From contig OZ234503.1 of NCBI GenBank assembly GCA_965153455.1, positions 10,979,118-11,043,117 of the forward strand: a stretch of 64,000 nt of DNA, read 5' to 3'. Shown here one piece after another: positions 44,527 through 55,720 of the stretch (positions are counted from its first letter, which is position 1; each line of letters begins with the position of its first letter). This DNA is from Sphagnum compactum (taxonomy: Eukaryota > Bryophyta > Sphagnopsida > Sphagnales). The notes below the pieces were generated by a model that did no database searches, was not told the DNA's origin, and was given only the letters and a program-made list of their open reading frames with translations. The translations under genes were made by a program, and so were the position numbers.

Positions 44527-47500
44527 CCCGATGTTTTTTTTCCCTCTTTTTTTGCCATCCTGGGAGCAAGCACCCATCACCCCAAGTATATAGCTGCACC
44601 TCTTGTACAGTAACCAACAGATGAATGTCCTCTTTGTTGCACAGATTGCCAACTTTGTTTTGCAAGTTTGCAACTGAATTATGGAGCACTGTAAGTACAC
44701 TTGCATCTATATTCTAGATCTTGATTCTGCTGGCTGCTGATTTTCATGCTAGTTCTACTAGTAGTGCCTTCTGCTGTTCTTGCCCAGCCTGCAAGTGACC
44801 CATTAGCTTCTCTGAGATCATGGTGATGTCTTGTTGAGCATGACTCTCCAAGCTGCATCCTCCCATGCTCCTGGTTTTTGCACAGTACATGTCAACCAAG
44901 CTATGAACCTGCCCCATGAAGACAACATCTGAATCCCATCATCCACTGTCAATGATCTGCAGCTCATGAGCACTACAATGTATGCTCTGTTCAAGTGCTT
45001 GCAGGGAGTGATCAAGATCATAATGTGCATCCCATAAGCTGCCAGCACATGATGCATTCAGCATCCCTGCAGAGTGTGGTAACAGAGTTTGGTTGCACAC
45101 CTTTGTGTTGCATAATTCACTGAAATAGTTTTCTGCCTTCTGTGTGAGTTGCCTGCTGCATTTCGTGTCCCAATATCATGGCGTTGTTCCCACTTGTGAC
45201 CAAGTAGTACATCTTGAGATCTGGCATATCTTGTTGAGCTTCTCTTGTTCATGAGCATTGACCTAAATGATTTGCCCCATTTTGCATACATTGTCAATGA
45301 GGTTACACTGCCCTTGCAAAGATGTCAGACTTGAAACCATGTTCCTTCCGATGTTATTGTTCATGAACATGCCTGCCATGATCTTCAAGTGACCCTAAAC
45401 TAGCACATGCAGTGATGATCACCTGAAAAAAAGTGAAATTGTCAGGACTTCTATTCCTTAGTGTCATTGGATTTGTTGGAAAAGTGCCTGCATCATCTGC
45501 ACAAGGTGCCCATTCTTCATGTATTTGTGAGCTTTCTTATTCCATCCAAAAATCTGCAATTGCTCTGTGTCTAATGCCATTTGAGCTATCTCTGCAGCCA
45601 GCCATGGCAGGGTTTTGTTGGGCCGAGCAATCCAGAGTGCTTCCTGTGTGTCTTCTTATGTTTCTAGTCTGGATAAGTACCTGCAGTACAAAGGATCTGA
45701 AAAGAACATGTGCCAAATTTTAGACCATGGCACACTAGGATGGTGGCAATTAAGAGAGCAACAAAATTGACACCAACAAGGGCTATGGATTGTGAACTCT
45801 GACAGGATTGATGTTCAGTTACCTTCAAGAGCTGTGGCTCCATTGACAGGTGAACTCTCTAACAGGATTGATGTTCAGTTACCTTCTCTGATCTCTGCAA
45901 TCCCACCATTATGACTTGGAAACTCTTGCCAAATTCTAGATTGAGCTTTACACAACCAACCCTCATGAGAATCTCAATGCTCTGAGTGGTTGTCAAGTTG
46001 GGGGTTACAACCCATAACCTTTTGACTGACCTCTGTTTCATTAGCAACCTACAAGTTAGCACAAGGTACTACCCTGGGCTCTCATTGGTCCAATGATTCC
46101 ATAACCCTTCTATGCTTCTTGGATGTCAAAGATTTCACAATTGCTCTCTGTCCGGATGAAAAGATGGCATCTCGATCTCACAAGGGATGCTTAGGTCTGG
46201 TAATCGGCTTGATTCACTGGTTGCTTGTGAATAGTCGGGGTGTTCATGTGCCTAGTGAATATGCTGTGACTATTCATGGTAACCTGCACACTCTGGTTGG
46301 TTGCCTACTCCACAACTGTCTATTGCAAATAACTGGTGATCTTTCTTTCACTAGTCAAGCCAAGGGGAAGCCATGACCTATATCACCACTCTGAAAATTT
46401 GAGAACTAAAAATACTACCCCTTTGAAAAACTAAACCCTAAACTCTGAAAACTCTAACCCCTAAACTCTGCCAGTTGATGTGTTTGATCAAATGTTTCAA
46501 CTGTGCTGAACTTGAATCTGTTGTAGTAGTGGAGACCACTTCATCTCCCATGCATCAAAGAGGAAATTATGTTCCTCTGGAGATCACCAGTTTATCTGAA
46601 CACTCCTTTTCCTCAACTAAAGTTTTTAAATGACCAATGATTGTAGCATGAAGCTTCTCTTATTTTAAAGCCTATTCAATGTTCTTTTTAAAATAATTTT
46701 GTAATATCAAAAATTTCCAAAAAAAAAGGCCAAATTACTTGAATTTGCGCTAAAAAAGACATTTCTCAAATTTTTTGGGCGAAAAGACAACAAAATTTGT
46801 TGAACCTATTTTGATTGGAAATTGCACCTATTTCATTGGACTCTGAAACCCACTGCAATGATGTAGAGATCTATAGCATACATTTTGGCTGCGTTGGGTT
46901 AACCATCACTTAGACTGGTACTGTGGTAGAAAACCATTATGTTTTTTGAGTTGCTACTAAATGCTATAAATTATCCTCTCCTTCATATATGAAAGCAGAA
47001 AAACTAAAACATCCTTCCATGCTATTGACTGCCTACAGGAACATATTATGGAAGTTTGGCAATTGATATATATATTTTTGTCAATATTGGGCATATTCAG
47101 TCCATTTGGTTCATGAAAAGGTCAAATTTATAGGTCGAAATCATATTTTTCAGGTATTGTTTTTGCAAGCTTCCTCAAAAATAACATCATTGGAACATAA
47201 TCCAAAGAGTTTGATTTAAAAATTCTGTCAAATTCAATGTAAGTAGACATACCGTTTTTCTTTGTTGAGCACCTTGTCCTGGACAGCTTTTTGAGCCTGA
47301 TGTGGCATTTAGGATGAACTTGCTGCACATGTTTGTCATATAAGATTCGTTGAAAGATCTTAACCCTCCAGCAAGTGTCCAATAATTTCCACAATCTTTT
47401 TATAGAAGTACTAAGGAAGTAGGAATATCACAAAATTCCAAAAACGACAGTTCAACTTTTGGATTTAGTGCCCAATAACACAAATGGCTGCTTGCACACA

Positions 47501-49559
47501 CTCAAGGAGTAACCCCGGGATCCGCAATTTATCAAGCTCAATGTGGGAGGAGAGTCTGTAGAAAGCGTTGGGGGTAGTGGTAGTCTACAGTGATTGGAGT
47601 AGGGAGAAGAGAGAGCAGGTGCTCTGTTAGGGTTTGCAGAAATCGACCTCTTGTGATGGCGGATTTTGTGCAGCTCCTTGAAATGCGAAGTGATGTGTGG
47701 TGGACGTAATTGCAATTGGTGATGTTGTTGTAGCTCAACTGAAGGCTTCTTATCAAACCCATGGTTGATCGATTTGACTGGCCTAAAGGCTTGAGTAGTT
47801 GCAATATTGGGACATCATTCCTACAAACCTAGACACGATGAAACTGCATGGATCCATCAAATTGCAGCAAAATTATACTTTTTATCTATTGCTCTTGATC
47901 AAGAGGTCAGACTCTCAATTCCCAGGAAAATGTCTGTAGAACAAGAAGAAGCAGCCGATAAAGAAAAGTTCAATTAACTTGGCTTTGGTTTAGTGCTGAT
48001 TAGTCGTGTTAGAGCTCAGAATGACTACCGAACTACTGGAGGCAAGAGAGATGGTGAAGTTGGTTTCAAAGATTAAGAATTTATGAATTGAAAATATTGT
48101 TGGAGAATGGGTTTAGGGTTTAAGGTCTCACAGAGCTTTATTGCGAAACTAAGACTGGAACAAGTCAGATCAATTATCATCTCTGGCTAGTGACCTTTGC
48201 AATATGACACTTCTAAATATCAAAAAGAGAAAGGGATAGCTAGCATATGGCTTGCTAGCAAAGCAACCGCTGCCTTTGAGTATTCTATATGGACATGGCT
48301 TTCTTGCATGTTCCGGCGTTGAAACAATCACTTGCCAATGTTATTCCTTAGAGACTACTGGTGTTGCAGCCACTACCGGTCCACTGTAGAGCTCTTCCAG
48401 AGATCCTCCAATAAGAGACAAGATGAAGATGATGAACGACGACGTGGATTTGTAGCACCGCTCACAACCAAACAAGACAACAACATTGACAATTGGGCAA
48501 ACCAAAGGCTTAGAGAAGGGGTTTAGGGTTGATTCAAATGTTTGGAACCAGAACTAAAACCAAAGGTTCATCAGTCTAAGAGTTCTTGGGTTTAATTTGC
48601 CCACTATAAGGCCTCACTCCAGAAGGTGAACGCACCAGTGTGGGTGCTGATTCACCGTGCCCGTTGCAAAAAAAGTCAAGAACCACCCAACACTAGATTT
48701 TAAGGAGGCTAAGGCTTGCATTCATGACATCCTTGTTCTATCTCCCTCCATTCAAGGGCTACTTAAGTTGGAGTTAGTGGGCCCTTCCATTTAAATGGAT
48801 TGGCTGCTCATAACATACTAAATCATACCCTCATCATGCCAAGCAATTGTAATGTGGGAAATGCAGTTTACTGTGACTTGAATGTGCTTGAAATTCTTTC
48901 TAATCATGGATAACCACATTATGATGTAAGTAGTGGTAGGTAGTTGATGTTATTGACTTTCATGGTTCATGTGTAGGAATAATACAAGCAATTAAAACTC
49001 GTGTTCACCTTCTTCTCACTGATTTCTTTAAGGATTCTGACAAGAAGTAGCCATTTCCCATAAAGAAAACTGCATGCCTCAGGTGGCTGGTATCTAAAAA
49101 TACATGCTGGACACCTGTACCAAGGTCTGTACATACAGACAACAAAACAGTGATACAATCATCAATATACACTGATTTTGGTGAAGGAAAGGTTTAAGGA
49201 TGAGGCCAAGTCTGTAGTCATCTGACAATCTTGCCAGAGACACTTAATACAGCTGCTTGAAAAGTCACCCTGTCTTTGGACCCTAGCAAGTTTGACCCGC
49301 TAACCCCTGATTAATTCCCAATTTGAGTTGTGGCTATAAAACGAGTGAAATGATGATACCCTGGTAAACCTCATTAAACAAAGCACCCAGCAAAGGGGGA
49401 AAGGAAGAACAAAGAGAGAGGACCCAGGTCTGAGCCAGAAGTGCAAAAACCCAAAGGGAGTTACAAAGGAACAGGGAACAATTTATGTTCTAGAACCCCC
49501 ACCGGTTTCAAGAAGCATATCAAAGGAAAGGAAACTTGAAAGAGTAGTAAGCTTAGAAG
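44527..49559. other. no recognised gene; mixed-composition intergenic DNA
   Basis: The part to about 46.4 kb is less AT-rich and resembles untranslated or ancient transposon sequence. It holds frames of up to 96 codons on both strands, none with a domain I recognise. A degenerate AAACCCTAAACTCTGAAAA patch lies near 46430-46470. 47.5-48.6 kb has gene-like composition (an ATGGCGGATTTTGTGCAGCT stretch near 47655) but no sustained frame. Confidence 0.35.
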
Positions 49560-51600
49560 AATTCTAGGCTTGCAACGACAATGCACCTCAAAAGAGAAGT
49601 GGCTTGTGCTCTGGCTATCAACACTCTTTGTTTAAAAGGCACATAGAATCGTCAAAGGAGGGACATTGGTGCCTTTTGCTAATCATACCATGTTAACACA
49701 TTGGTGAAGAAAGTTGTTCGCTTGTTGGTGTATGCACTCGAAAATCTCTATGGCAAGAGGAAGAAACGTGTTTGTTGAATGCCAATCATGGCAAAGTCCT
49801 TTCTTTGCTTGAGTTGTCATCATTATGATTACCCTGCGAGATGGAACAACTTGAGAAACCAAATTTCCTCCGGTGGGATCATCGATGACCATGTTTACCA
49901 AGATGTGAATGCCATTAGTTGATAACACGATGTCGACACATTGATGAGAAAATTGAAGGGAAAGGGGTGAAAGGACATGAGTTTTTTCATACAAAATATG
50001 AAACCATTTGTCTCTTGTAATGGAGGCAAAAGCATTTCGAACCGCATCATGGGATGTAATCCGTTCCCCACTATGGGAGCAACAAAGAAAGTGGGTCCCA
50101 AAGTCAATTTCATCCCTTATCAACAAACTACATGAAAGGAGGAATGCATGTGATTACAATCGAAGGAAAAAGCTCTTGTGTCAACCTTAAATGGGCTTAG
50201 AAGGGGAATGGACCAAAATTATTGGCACCTATTGCTTCCAATAAAAACAAACAATGATTCGATAAGAATTGGCACTGATGATAGGTGTAATACATGCCCA
50301 ATTCCTTAAATAGGCCATCGACGCAATGAGCACTATGGAAATGAGGCCAATCCCTCGACAAGAAATGGGGAAAGAAACTTGTTGACACACTAAAGGGGCC
50401 TATGCAGAATCTAAAAAACTTAGGCCCCATAGCGTCCTAAAGACGTACATGAGGGTTGAGTAGAAGGAGGTGAGTTAATGCTAAAAGACTAACAAAGAGG
50501 AAGTAACAAAATAAATAGGAAGGTCTTTGGGCAAAACACTGAAAGATGATTTGAGAAGCAATTTTTACATCCTTTAACTTCAAAAACACCTTTGCATGGT
50601 GAACATTTGCATCTAATGCATTTTATAGGAAAAGGAAAAAAAATAAAAATCCAAATGGGACACCCAAAAGCCTAATGTTGTCTAACGAGCAACAAAATTG
50701 GTGGGAGGAAAAAAACCAAGAGCCATATTAAAAGGTACCCAAGCCAAACATTTGCAGGGGTGGACCACAAACCCCACGAAAACCAATTGAGAAACAAAAT
50801 GGTCAAAGGCAAAATGAATGATAAAAGCCAGGCCAATGATGTGAGTATCATTTGCAAAGGAAAGGAAAAAATTATAAAAGTGAAAAATCGTCAAAAAAAA
50901 TTGCAACACATGAAAATGGGTTAACAAAAAAAGAAGTCCAACAAGCAAATCACCTTGGTGCATGCCTTTTAAAGAGTGGATGATTAACAAATCTCCCAAA
51001 GAAGAATGGTGGTTAAAAAAAGGAATTGCTAAGCATAAAAGGACTAAACAAAAAGGGAAAAGTTGGGACAAATGACCTCTTACCACCCAAAGTTCTTGAA
51101 ACATTGTTCTCCTGAAGATGGTGTCAAGAACGCATTTGTAGTACCACCTAATGGAGATGGACCTTTAGAATAGCTTGAATGCCATGAACCATCACCTCAC
51201 ACCCCCCTTGACTGCCATGCTGAATTGATGAAGTGACAAATGAACGAAAAACACATCATGAAATTGCATGCATAAGCTCTGCTCACTAATCAATATAGGA
51301 CTTCATTCACTGCAATTTGTCAAATGCTTCCAAAAGGCTTGGCCAAAATGAAAAGTCTAGTAACATTAAGAACCAAATCCATGGACCTTAGGATATGACC
51401 CACAACAACATAAAAACACACCTAAAAAAGTTGTGGGAAATTGCTAGCTAAAGTCTTGGGGTCAAAGAGGTTTTGTTAGTGTTCAAGAAAACCATATGTG
51501 AAGGACCACAATTGAAAGATGCGATGACCAAATGAAGCTTGACCTATAGGAATCCAAGGAAAACTCCAAGTTTGAGTTAGGTTCGAAATCTAACAAGGAG
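49560..51600 (-). pseudogene. non-LTR retrotransposon relic 1 (RT plus endonuclease-like tail)
   Basis: Read on the minus strand from about 51600. Successive blocks match plant non-LTR RT wording: DPKTLASNFPQL, FILAKPFGSI, HQFGVATKGGCEA-like text (here SSIQHGSQGGCEVMVHGIQA), FQELWVVRG, then GMHQGDLLVGLLFLLTHF. After these come the active-site block FANDTHIIG (normally FADDTHI) and LVFVGFVVHPCKCLAW (51104-50682). About 550 bp later, 50126-49683 reads HDAVRNAFASITRDKWFHIL, then QCVDIVLSTNGIHILVNMVI, DDPTGG and PLAIEIFECIHQQANNFL, a C-terminal region shared with the relics at 55.5 and 59.7 kb. Stops, frameshifts and the broken catalytic DD make it dead. Ends and target duplications were not found. 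Confidence 0.75.
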
Positions 51601-52186
51601 AAGATAAATCTAAAAGGTGAAACGCTTGTAAAGCATTAATGGTTTAAGAGGAAACTAAAGTCAGCACAAGGGGGGCAAGAGCCCTGGTGGCACATGCATA
51701 CTTTTTGGCAGGACCTAAGGTGAAACTTCATCCAAGACAACATGGTGAGAGCGAGGGGAAAACTGAAGGGGTGCCCTGAGTTAGGGGCGACCCCAAAAAA
51801 ATGGGGCTGCCATTAGTGTTTTCTTTTCTGGTGAAATTTCGCAACTTGAATTTTCTTTTTCAGAAAATGACAAAAAATGAAAATTTTGTGATTTAAGAAA
51901 GTTTTCGCCATTTTTCGAAATAAAACTAATTAAATTAACCATATATGGACGACCTAGACACTTCCTAGGTCACCACTTGTAGCAGCACTTTTGTAAAAAT
52001 GCTACATACCACCTAGGACAGACGCCATTTAATGCTAATTTGCTGAGAATCCTAGCCAGTGGACCTACTTGAGGAATTTCTAAATAAAAGACCCAGCAGA
52101 GAGACTGATATGAAGGGGTTTTTTTCTGGAAAAATCGCCATATTTGGAGTGGAAAAAAAAAGTTAAAATCGCCTTATTGTGACCAT

Positions 52187-52290
52187 AGGTTCTTGCATGT
52201 GACCACTATATAGCAGGGTTTTTTAAAACTTCTACTTCTGACCTCTAGCCAAATTTGGCTAAGTTCTCTTGTGGATGATTGCCACCTACC
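52187..52290 (-). repeat. dispersed repeat family, AGCCAAATTTGGCT core
   Basis: On the minus strand this copy reads GTGGCAATCATCCACAAGAG, then a TTAGCCAAATTTGGCTA core, a GTTTTAAAAAACCCTGCTAT-type middle and AAGAACCTATGG. It matches the units at 27.3-27.9 kb and the copies at 40.4, 52.9 and 61.2 kb. Confidence 0.6.
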
Positions 52291-52859
52291 TCATAACATT
52301 TTTTAAAAAAAACTCTCACCCACCATGACTGGTAAAGTACATTGGAAAACCTACTTATTCCCTTTAAAACCTGACATTAGTTGAAAACAAATGCCCCATT
52401 AAATGAAAGCCTCCAAAAATCAGGAACAATTAGGTGTCCTAAGTCAGATTTAGTGGTGGCAAGGCCCAAATTTGGGGCATTCCTGGAATAAGGATCTAAG
52501 GGTAGATCCACCCACAACAAATGTGTGAGAGTTCATTAAGGCCAGAAGGTGGGGCATTATAAAAGAGGTTAGAGCAGATCCACCCACACCCAACGTGTGA
52601 GTATCAGCCAAGGCCTCAAGTTGGGGCGTTCCTCAAATAAGAGGATTGGAATAGATCCTCCCACACCTAATGTGTGACTCTTTATCACTCTCTTCTCCAC
52701 CAAATTTCATTGTTTTTTTTCTTTTTGGGGTCAATTTTCGCACTTTTTTCAATCTCTAAAAAAAATTGATTTCATTACATTCAAAGGTTTTTTTGTGAAA
52801 TAAATGGCCCTAATCTGCCAGATTTTAAAATAATAAAATATGAATCGTCAGATTACTAC

Positions 52860-52970
52860 AATAGGTTCTACCACATAGCCAAAATATAAAAGGATTAATA
52901 CTTTCATAGCTGAACTACAGCCAAATTTGGTTAAATCTTCTTGTGGATTATTGCTAGTTTGGTTACATTG
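52860..52970 (-). repeat. dispersed repeat family, AGCCAAATTTGGCT core
   Basis: On the minus strand: GTAACCAAACTAGCAATAAT, CCACAAGAAGATTTAACC, AAATTTGGCTGTAG, ATCCTTTTATATTTTGGCTA and AGAACCTATTG. This is the clearest single copy outside the 27-kb pair. Confidence 0.6.
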
Positions 52971-54775
52971 AAAGAAGAAAATCTTGTGAAAGACAATAAT
53001 AAGGTCCTTGAAGATACATAATTGTTAGTACATGTTTTTTATGCTTATGAAGATAAGTTCCTAAAACATATGTTAGAATTTTTTTTTATAAATTATTATT
53101 TTTAATCACCTGGGTTTAGTACCAACCACCAAGTTGAGCTGAGTTCGAAAATAATTATTGAAATCCAAAATTCATAAAATATGTGTTTTTAGTAACACAA
53201 CTCTTTAGCGGAGGTAGGCTTGAAAGGCCTAAACACAAGCTTAAGGGTTGGCACCCCACGAGGCATCACCTCCTCCTACAAATCTTATGAAATCCATTGT
53301 ATTGTTGTGCCTGTGTATCCCACCTCAAAAGAGGCATGTGTAATATTGATTAGGGTTCCCCATTATGATCAGTGCATTTTTAGAAAGTATGGCCATTTTT
53401 TTCATTTTTTGCCAAAACTGGCGAATTTTTTCAAAAAAATTAGGAGAATAAAAGATAGAATATTCTCAGCTTATTATGTTTAATTATCCAAGATGCGAAA
53501 ATTGGCCCAAAAAAAAAACTCTGGTCATGAGACTCAATTTGCTTGCAATATGTTCAAAGCCTAATTTAGAGTGTAAAAATCAGGGGAATATGAGTTTTTA
53601 GGGTGGTCGTTCAGCAGAAAAAATTCTGGAAAAAAATTCAGGCATTGGGCAGTCCACAGGATTTAGGATTTAGGGTTCCATAGGGTGAAGTGGACGGGGC
53701 AACTTGGCAATGTACAAACTCCTGAAGTCAACTTGGCAAATTTGCCAAATGCCAAAATGGCAGCGGACTTCACAGCTCATAAAATGAACATGACCACATA
53801 TCAGGATATATAAATGTAGTGCTACGGGAACATCTTGGGAAACACATAAAAACCTTGAAGGAAACATGAGGACTTGATGAAAACCATTGGGAACAGATGA
53901 TGAACGTTTTGGGAATCCTTTGGAACTTGATGGGAACCTATTCAAATCCTGATGGAACATATTGGAAACACCAAAAATACAAAAAATCAACCTAGCCCCC
54001 AAATGGAAAAAAAAACCGAGGCTCTTGGGTGCATGCTACATCATCTGATTGACAACATTTTCTTTTTGTTTCTAAATTTGTTCATCACCATTTTGTTGAC
54101 CGGTTCTTCCTGTTTACGAGAACCTTTTCTATTGGTTATTGGAAGGCTAGTACCTTCCTCTGGTCAGAAGATCCCAGTACCGCCTGGCTAGTACCTTCCA
54201 CCGCAGAAGATCCCGCTTGCTGAAAACAGATTTCTTCGGGCAGGTAAGAGTGCTGAAAACACAAAGGAAAAATCCAGGCAATGCTTGATGTGGGGAGAAG
54301 GATTTCTAACAGGGCACTGCTGGGAATTCAGGTCTGGGGCTCAGCTTTGACCTCGATCTAGGCACACACACCTAATCCATTCTTGATCCTTACCCTCACA
54401 TAATAGGACAATTGAATCACAACAGGTTTCCATTCTATGGATCGTGTGTTGGTGACCAATGGATATCACATAATTTAATTTGAGAGCAATTCTCAAGAAA
54501 TGCAAAGCTATTATTCATAAAAGGGGTCAAGGATTTGAGTATTTTTTCAATCTTCGAAGCAATGTGTGAATTAAGAGCAGACACTATCATCATCTAGATG
54601 TGTAGATATGACAATTTTCCTAATTTGCCATAACAGTTTGAAACCTTAACTAGGTACCTATTTGATACCCAGGCCTACCTCTACTCCAAATCCCAAAAGG
54701 GACCAGTTAGTTTTTCTAAGCGTGGTTCAAAATCACCTATTTCTAGGTTTAACGTCAAAGCTGCTTCTAATGTTA

Positions 54776-55135
54776 GAGCATCTCCACCAATGCACAGTAT
54801 GTGATCTTGCACTAGATATCTTGGATGAGGTCCATCAGTCAAATTCAATCCCCTGGACGCCTCATGGGACCTGGAAGAAAACCACAGCTTTCATAGTCCT
54901 GGAGGAGCCATGGAACAGTGTAATAAACACAGTCAAATCGTATTTATTGACTTCCCCCTGTTTCTGATTGGCTAGATAATTTGATTGGTCGAAGTGGGCT
55001 GTTATTACTAGTCTCCCATGTACGAGCAATCCCAGTTTCGGTTGTTTGGGTGGGGTTGGAAAAAGTTAGTAACTCAAACTTGGATGTGAGAAATATTTTG
55101 GCAGGGTCACATACTGAACGTTGGTGGAGATACTC
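54776..55135. mobile_element. Harbinger-like MITE, copy B (360 bp)
   Basis: The left end GAGCATCTCCACCAATGCAC, then AGTATGTGATCTTGCAC, is the inverse of the right end GGTCACATACTGAACGTTGG then TGGAGATACTC. TTA precedes the left end; the right flank is ATA, perhaps a mutated duplication. The left half matches copy C (63573-63790) and the right half matches copy A (9396-9778), so B is the most complete member. Confidence 0.8.
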
Positions 55136-55464
55136 ATAACGTGTTGTAGACCCAGGTAATTGCACAGGCCTTGCCTAAAGATATGGTGAAATAAAGGAGT
55201 AATACTTTGTACGAATCCTTAAATTTTTGACCTTTATTTTCTGACCTTCAAATCTCTATTGTTCCTTTAGAATATTGGGGCCAGTTTTTGCTCAGCGCCA
55301 TTCCATAATGGTGTTAGCTTCTCAATCACCATATCCAAGTGTTTTAGTAGTCAAATTACTGGAGAATTAGTAAACAAACAGAAGAGTATTGGTCACATGT
55401 GCCATAAACTAGAGGGTAACACTCCCATCTCCTTATCACCCATAAACTCTAAAAGGCTCTTAGT
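55136..55464. other. intergenic DNA
   Basis: No gene or recognisable element seen. Confidence 0.4.
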
Positions 55465-55720
55465 AGAGAGAGGACAACTTTGTATGACATTGTGCGAAAT
55501 GTTTTCACAGTTATTGTGAGACATGTGAGATTTTATGTTTTGTAAAAGCAGATTCATGTCCTTTCATCTCTTGCTCTGCAATCTTTGTGTTGTCGAATCA
55601 ACATTGTGCTATTGATCAATGGTGTCCGCATATTGGCAAACGTTGTTATCATTGATCTCACTCAAGTTAATTTGATTTTGCGAGTTGTTTTTTCTTGAGG
55701 TTTCTCATTTCTTGTTCATT
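55465..55720 (+). pseudogene. non-LTR retrotransposon relic 2 (C-terminal fragment)
   Basis: The plus strand reads ERTTLYDIVRNVFTVIVRHV, RFYVL, stop, KQIHVLSS, then RINIVLLINGVRILANVVII followed by DLTQVNLILRVVF. It aligns with HDAVRNAFASITRD..QCVDIVLSTNGIHILVNMVI of relic 1 and THDTFRNIVITIASEN..ADIIITKDNFRTLANVVI of relic 3. Only this part of the element is recognisable. One in-frame stop. Confidence 0.65.

Larger units (their letters stand above)
51601..54775. other. intergenic DNA with dispersed repeats
   Basis: Two copies of the AGCCAAATTTGGCT family lie at about 52187-52290 and 52860-52970. Between them, a GATCCACCCACAC-NNAA-NGTGTGA phrase recurs at about 52506, 52570 and 52655. This phrase itself forms CACACNNNNNGTGTG inverted words. 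No gene. Confidence 0.4.

Noticed and set aside
44818-46376. Series of 79-96 codon frames after the dioxygenase gene
   Set aside because: They are on both strands, unlinked, without motifs or consistent splice signals; more likely old non-coding repeat sequence.
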